A stretch of 64,000 bases of DNA from an uncultured Collinsella sp. (GTDB lineage Bacteria; Actinomycetota; Coriobacteriia; Coriobacteriales; Coriobacteriaceae), in assembly GCA_958445065.1 (NCBI GenBank), contig CAUCQW010000007.1:45234-109233 (forward strand). Direction: 5' to 3'. Below, one piece after another: positions 61,695-64,000 of the stretch (the first letter of the stretch is position 1; each line of letters starts with the position of its first letter). The position numbers and the translations under genes were made by a program. The notes under the pieces are model-generated. The model saw only the letters and a program-made list of their open reading frames with translations, did not search any database and was not told where the DNA came from.

Positions 61695-62624
61695 ATGGAT
61701 CTTGCGATGGCGCAGCGGCTCGTTGATCGCCGCAAGGCTGCCGGGCTTTCTCAGGAGGCGCTTGCCGCCCAGCTGGGTGTGAGTCGTCAGGCTGTCAGTA
61801 AATGGGAGCGCAGCGAATCCTCGCCCGATACCGATAACCTTATTGCGCTCGCCGCGCTGTATGGCGTGTCGCTGGATGAGCTGCTGTATGGGGAGGCGGT
61901 GGATAGCACTGATGACTCGCAGACTGATGATGAGGCACAGAACAGCAACGCCGGCACCAAAGCTTCAGATGAGGCCGAGGCTTCTACTGTGCACGCTGAT
62001 TGCAGCGATAAGCCACTTGTCGATATTTCCCTCGCGCGCGGCATCCACGTTATCGATCCCAACAAAGGCGAAGAGGTCCATGTTGGCTGGAGTGGCATCC
62101 ATGTGACCAACGAGCGCAAGGGCGAAGAGGTGCATGTGGGGCCGGGCGGCGTGCATATCGATACGCTTGAGGACGATGGACATAGCGTGCGTACCAATAA
62201 CGACGGCACCGTCACCATCGACGGTGAGACGTTTTCCAGCTGGAAGGAAGCACACGACAAGCTCGACCATCATGGCAAGCATTTCCACACCAAGGTCGGA
62301 CGTGCATGGAACAAGTTTCCCTTCCCCGCACTTGTCGCTCTCGCCTATCTGGTGCTCGGCATTGTCTACGGCACATGGGCTACGGGACTCTTCCTCGTCT
62401 TTTTGATTCCCGTCTATTACGCGCTTGGCGACTTTATCGACCAACGCCACTTATCTAAGCTGATCGATGTCGTCTATTCAGTCAGTGCCGAGGCATGGTT
62501 CCTCTACATGTGGCTCTGCCTGGAGCAACCCCATCCCGCCTGGGTAATACTCATCACCATCCCGGTTGTAAAAGCACTCATGCGTTGGTGCCGTAAACAA
62601 TGGAAGCATCGCAAGCGAGCCTAA
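61695..62624 (+). CDS. XRE-family regulator with beta-repeat and two C-terminal membrane segments
   Basis: A 309-residue protein. Residues 6-60 are an XRE/Cro helix-turn-helix (LVDRRKAAGLSQEALAAQLG, then VSRQAVSKWER). An acidic linker (70-105) leads to three 18-residue repeats starting at 116, 134 and 152, each with GIHV/GVHI and two with KGEEVHVG, suggesting a small beta-solenoid. After a His-rich stretch, hydrophobic segments at about 218-245 and 265-290 and a basic tail follow. Membrane-tethered XRE regulators of this layout occur in gut Actinobacteria and Firmicutes. AAAGGAACC precedes the ATG. Targets unknown. Confidence 0.85.
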   Translation: MDLAMAQRLVDRRKAAGLSQEALAAQLGVSRQAVSKWERSESSPDTDNLIALAALYGVSLDELLYGEAVDSTDDSQTDDEAQNSNAGTKASDEAEASTVHADCSDKPLVDISLARGIHVIDPNKGEEVHVGWSGIHVTNERKGEEVHVGPGGVHIDTLEDDGHSVRTNNDGTVTIDGETFSSWKEAHDKLDHHGKHFHTKVGRAWNKFPFPALVALAYLVLGIVYGTWATGLFLVFLIPVYYALGDFIDQRHLSKLIDVVYSVSAEAWFLYMWLCLEQPHPAWVILITIPVVKALMRWCRKQWKHRKRA

Positions 62625-62677
62625 ACCATCCCAGTCCGACAGCAGCACCCAGCTAGTACTCCCCCGCCCATCCCTCC

Positions 62678-62748
62678 TAAGTTGCGGTGATATAGTTCCG
62701 GTTTTAGCCTTGAGTAGTCGAACTTAGGAACTATTCCACCGCAACTTA
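62678..62748. repeat. REPIN-like inverted repeat, copy 3 (hybrid arms)
   Basis: Left arm 62678-62699 carries the GATATAG version (as copy 1) and right arm 62727-62748 the version complementary to GGAATAG (as copy 2), so the stem has two mismatches. The spacer is again 27 nt. Confidence 0.85.
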
Positions 62749-62816
62749 CGAATGATCGGAGCGGCTACAGCACAAGCGTCGGCGTTCGTCTGATGGTCCG
62801 CCACGAAAAGGGGTCA

Positions 62817-62942
62817 TCTACTACGTTTAACTCGATGGGGCCAACCATGACCGCCTTTTTCGAAAATCGACAGGCCTTCTACCTGCGGTTTTATTTTTCG
62901 TTTTCCCGGCATGGTTGAGGGTATCCAATTAAACGTAGTAGA
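62817..62942. repeat. MITE-like element with 14-bp terminal inverted repeats
   Basis: TCTACTACGTTTAA (62817-62830) and TTAAACGTAGTAGA (62929-62942) are perfect terminal arms of a 126-bp element. Inside, CAACCATG (62842-62849) pairs with CATGGTTG (62910-62917), and CCGC with GCGG near the tip. No coding capacity. With REPIN copy 3 it fills most of the 430-nt gap between the XRE gene and the relaxase fragment; the remaining bases (62943-63053) show nothing recognisable. Confidence 0.75.
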
Positions 62943-63053
62943 TAGGCCCGTTTTGTAGCACACGACCTATTCAAGCCCAATCTCGAAGGCTAAAGAGAGC
63001 CTCTCATCCACGCCTGCGAGCAGAAGATAGCAAAGCAACAAACGCCGGGCCAC

Positions 63054-63572
63054 CTAACTTGTACCCGTCTTTTCTGCCTGGTACTCCGCATAGCTCTTTC
63101 CCTTGCTGCCCTTGCCGGGAACGACGACGGACAAGCCATTTTCCCGACACAGCTTGTCGCTCATGTTCCGTATGCCGTAATAGCTCCTTTTGTTGGAATT
63201 ATATTTGCGGTGGTCTACGAAATTTACGGCGCAGAAAATAATGTGATTGTGGGCGTGTCCTTTGTCAATGTGCGTCGTGAGTACATATTCATGCTGCCCC
63301 TTTGTTACCGCGTCGGCAAGCTGCTTTCCGATTTCATGGGCTTTCTGATAATCGACTTCCCCCGGCTCAAAGGACTGTATCAGATGAAAGGCTAAATTGT
63401 TCCCCTTTTGGAGTGCTTGGGACAAGGTATATTCAAATTCAATATCTGCCGTTTCATAGGAGCAGCCGAAAGAGGACACAAGCATTTTTCCGTCCGTCTT
63501 GTCCGGGTTTTCGATATAGTCAAGGGCTTTGCTTAGAGTGCTTTTAATAGGCTTAATCTTTGTAACCGCCAT
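63054..63572 (-). pseudogene. Truncated relaxase (mobilization nuclease, N-terminal part only)
   Basis: A 172-residue frame starting MAVTKIKPIKSTLSKALDYI. The three-His motif HIDKGHAHNHIIF (101-113) of relaxases is intact, as is the catalytic-Tyr region near the N-terminus (DYIENP). Relaxases of this type (Tn1549-like or MobP-class in Firmicutes) are usually over 400 residues. Here the frame stops at TAG just after EKTGTS, where relatives continue, and the DNA to the left has chromosomal composition, so the gene is cut at a junction near 63054-63058. GC is well below the rest of the window. It overlaps mobC by 40 nt. Confidence 0.83.
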
Positions 63573-63862
63573 ATCTCCGCAAGCACCCCCTTTATTTCCT
63601 CTATGTCCTCTTGGTATGCGTTCCCCGTCGCGTTTACGCGGCGTGCTATCTGGTTGACGTTGACACCGATTTTCTGTATCTCTGCGGTCATTGCCTTTAT
63701 ATCGGCATGGTCTATCTGAATGATATACCCGTCAATGGCAATCTTCCGCAGATATGCCGCCATGTTCCGGGTGGGTACGAGCTTCATTTTTTCCAGTATT
63801 AAATCCCGTTCCGCTTCCGTCACTCTGAATTTGATTTGCACCGTTCTTTTGCGTCCGTTCAT
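63533..63862 (-). CDS. mobC: MobC-family relaxosome accessory protein
   Basis: A 109-residue protein beginning MNGRKRTVQIKFRVTEAERD, a ribbon-helix-helix type DNA-binding start, followed by a helical part containing GVNVNQIARRVNATGN, the MobC signature that assists nicking at oriT. AAAGGAG precedes the ATG at 63862 by 7 nt. An upstream frame is longer but without support. It overlaps the relaxase gene. Together they mark the edge of an integrative or mobilizable element extending beyond 64000. GC is low, in line with transfer. Confidence 0.87.
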   Translation of the reverse strand: MNGRKRTVQIKFRVTEAERDLILEKMKLVPTRNMAAYLRKIAIDGYIIQIDHADIKAMTAEIQKIGVNVNQIARRVNATGNAYQEDIEEIKGVLAEIWRLQRLSLLKAL

Positions 63863-64000
63863 GTATTCGCTCCTTTCCTTTCCGTTCCGAGGGTTTGGGA
63901 CACTTCCCAACAAGCAATTTTCAACCGACGCGCCGCAGCGCGGGAGGGGAAAATACGGAAGTGGGTACCCGCTTCCTATGCTTGCTACGAATGTTTTTAT
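63863..64000 (-). other. Candidate oriT region upstream of mobC
   Basis: The space upstream of mobC holds short inverted repeats of the kind found at transfer origins: TTGGGA-CACT-TCCCAA (63895-63910) and the near-palindrome GGAAGTGGGTACCCGCTTCC (63957-63976). Position directly ahead of mobC-relaxase genes is typical for oriT. The nick site cannot be defined from sequence alone. Confidence 0.45.

Overview
This window looks like a chromosomal segment of a high-GC Gram-positive anaerobe of the class Coriobacteriia, most likely Collinsella or a close relative. That is an inference from gene content and style: GC-rich codons, an AmaP/DUF2273/Asp23 set, a fused EcfA ATPase, a very large acyl-CoA dehydratase activase and a Tat-type glutamate-binding lipoprotein. 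No rRNA, tRNA or CRISPR array was seen. Nearly all genes are ordinary chromosomal ones. The exception is the last 1 kb, which has lower GC and carries the start of a mobilizable element (MobC plus a relaxase cut off after 172 residues).

Layout. 1-2.4 kb: argC-argJ (arginine) behind ArgR-like boxes. 2.5-3.5 kb: two flavin/PPOX-fold paralogs. 3.5-7 kb: a riboflavin ECF transporter (RibU, fused EcfA1-EcfA2, EcfT) behind an FMN riboswitch. 7.3-9.4 kb: groES-groEL, bracketed by two very large nested palindromes. 10.3-13.6 kb: divergent metallo-hydrolases (YtcJ-like and M20). 13.7-16.3 kb: three small membrane proteins, two with N-terminal zinc ribbons. 16.4-25.4 kb: YitT, the AmaP/Asp23 envelope-stress set, YebC, a large membrane protein, Lgt, a NifU-like protein, dCMP deaminase and CoaX. 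25.7-28.8 kb: an OPT transporter and a DUF389 membrane protein with an EF-hand-like loop. 29.6-36.5 kb: a 3-hydroxyacyl-CoA dehydrogenase, a 1595-residue dehydratase activase and its TetR regulator. 36.5-37.3 kb: a gene-poor stretch hiding a 41-residue hydrophobic peptide gene with a palindromic operator. 37.3-43.9 kb: HAD phosphatase, MFS efflux pump with TetR, glnK-amtB, CmpB-like and HD proteins. 44.1-50.7 kb: dxs, then a glutamate-type ABC importer followed by a peptidase C26 hydrolase. 50.8-54.1 kb: Hpt and GGDEF-REC-HD-GYP signalling proteins and an alpha/beta hydrolase. 54.2-62.6 kb: radical SAM protein, methionine aminopeptidase, 2-hydroxyacid dehydrogenase, M18 aminopeptidase, Ntn hydrolase, phosphofructokinase and an XRE regulator.

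The most unusual content is between the genes. At least five kinds of palindromic element occur: (1) nested palindromes with two stacked inverted repeats, two of them with perfect 37-bp arms; (2) short hairpins with a shared CTGTCCC-type core and unrelated matching arms, five of which end within two bases of, or overlap, a stop codon; (3) three REPIN-like elements with 20-24 bp arms and exactly 27-nt spacers; (4) a triple palindrome array after dxs; (5) single-copy MITE-like inverted repeats. The best candidate for an undescribed small system is the 41-codon peptide gene at 36724-36849, whose predicted promoter overlaps a 13-bp-arm palindrome containing a near-LexA box. That arrangement recalls SOS-controlled type I membrane toxins, but it is a hypothesis.
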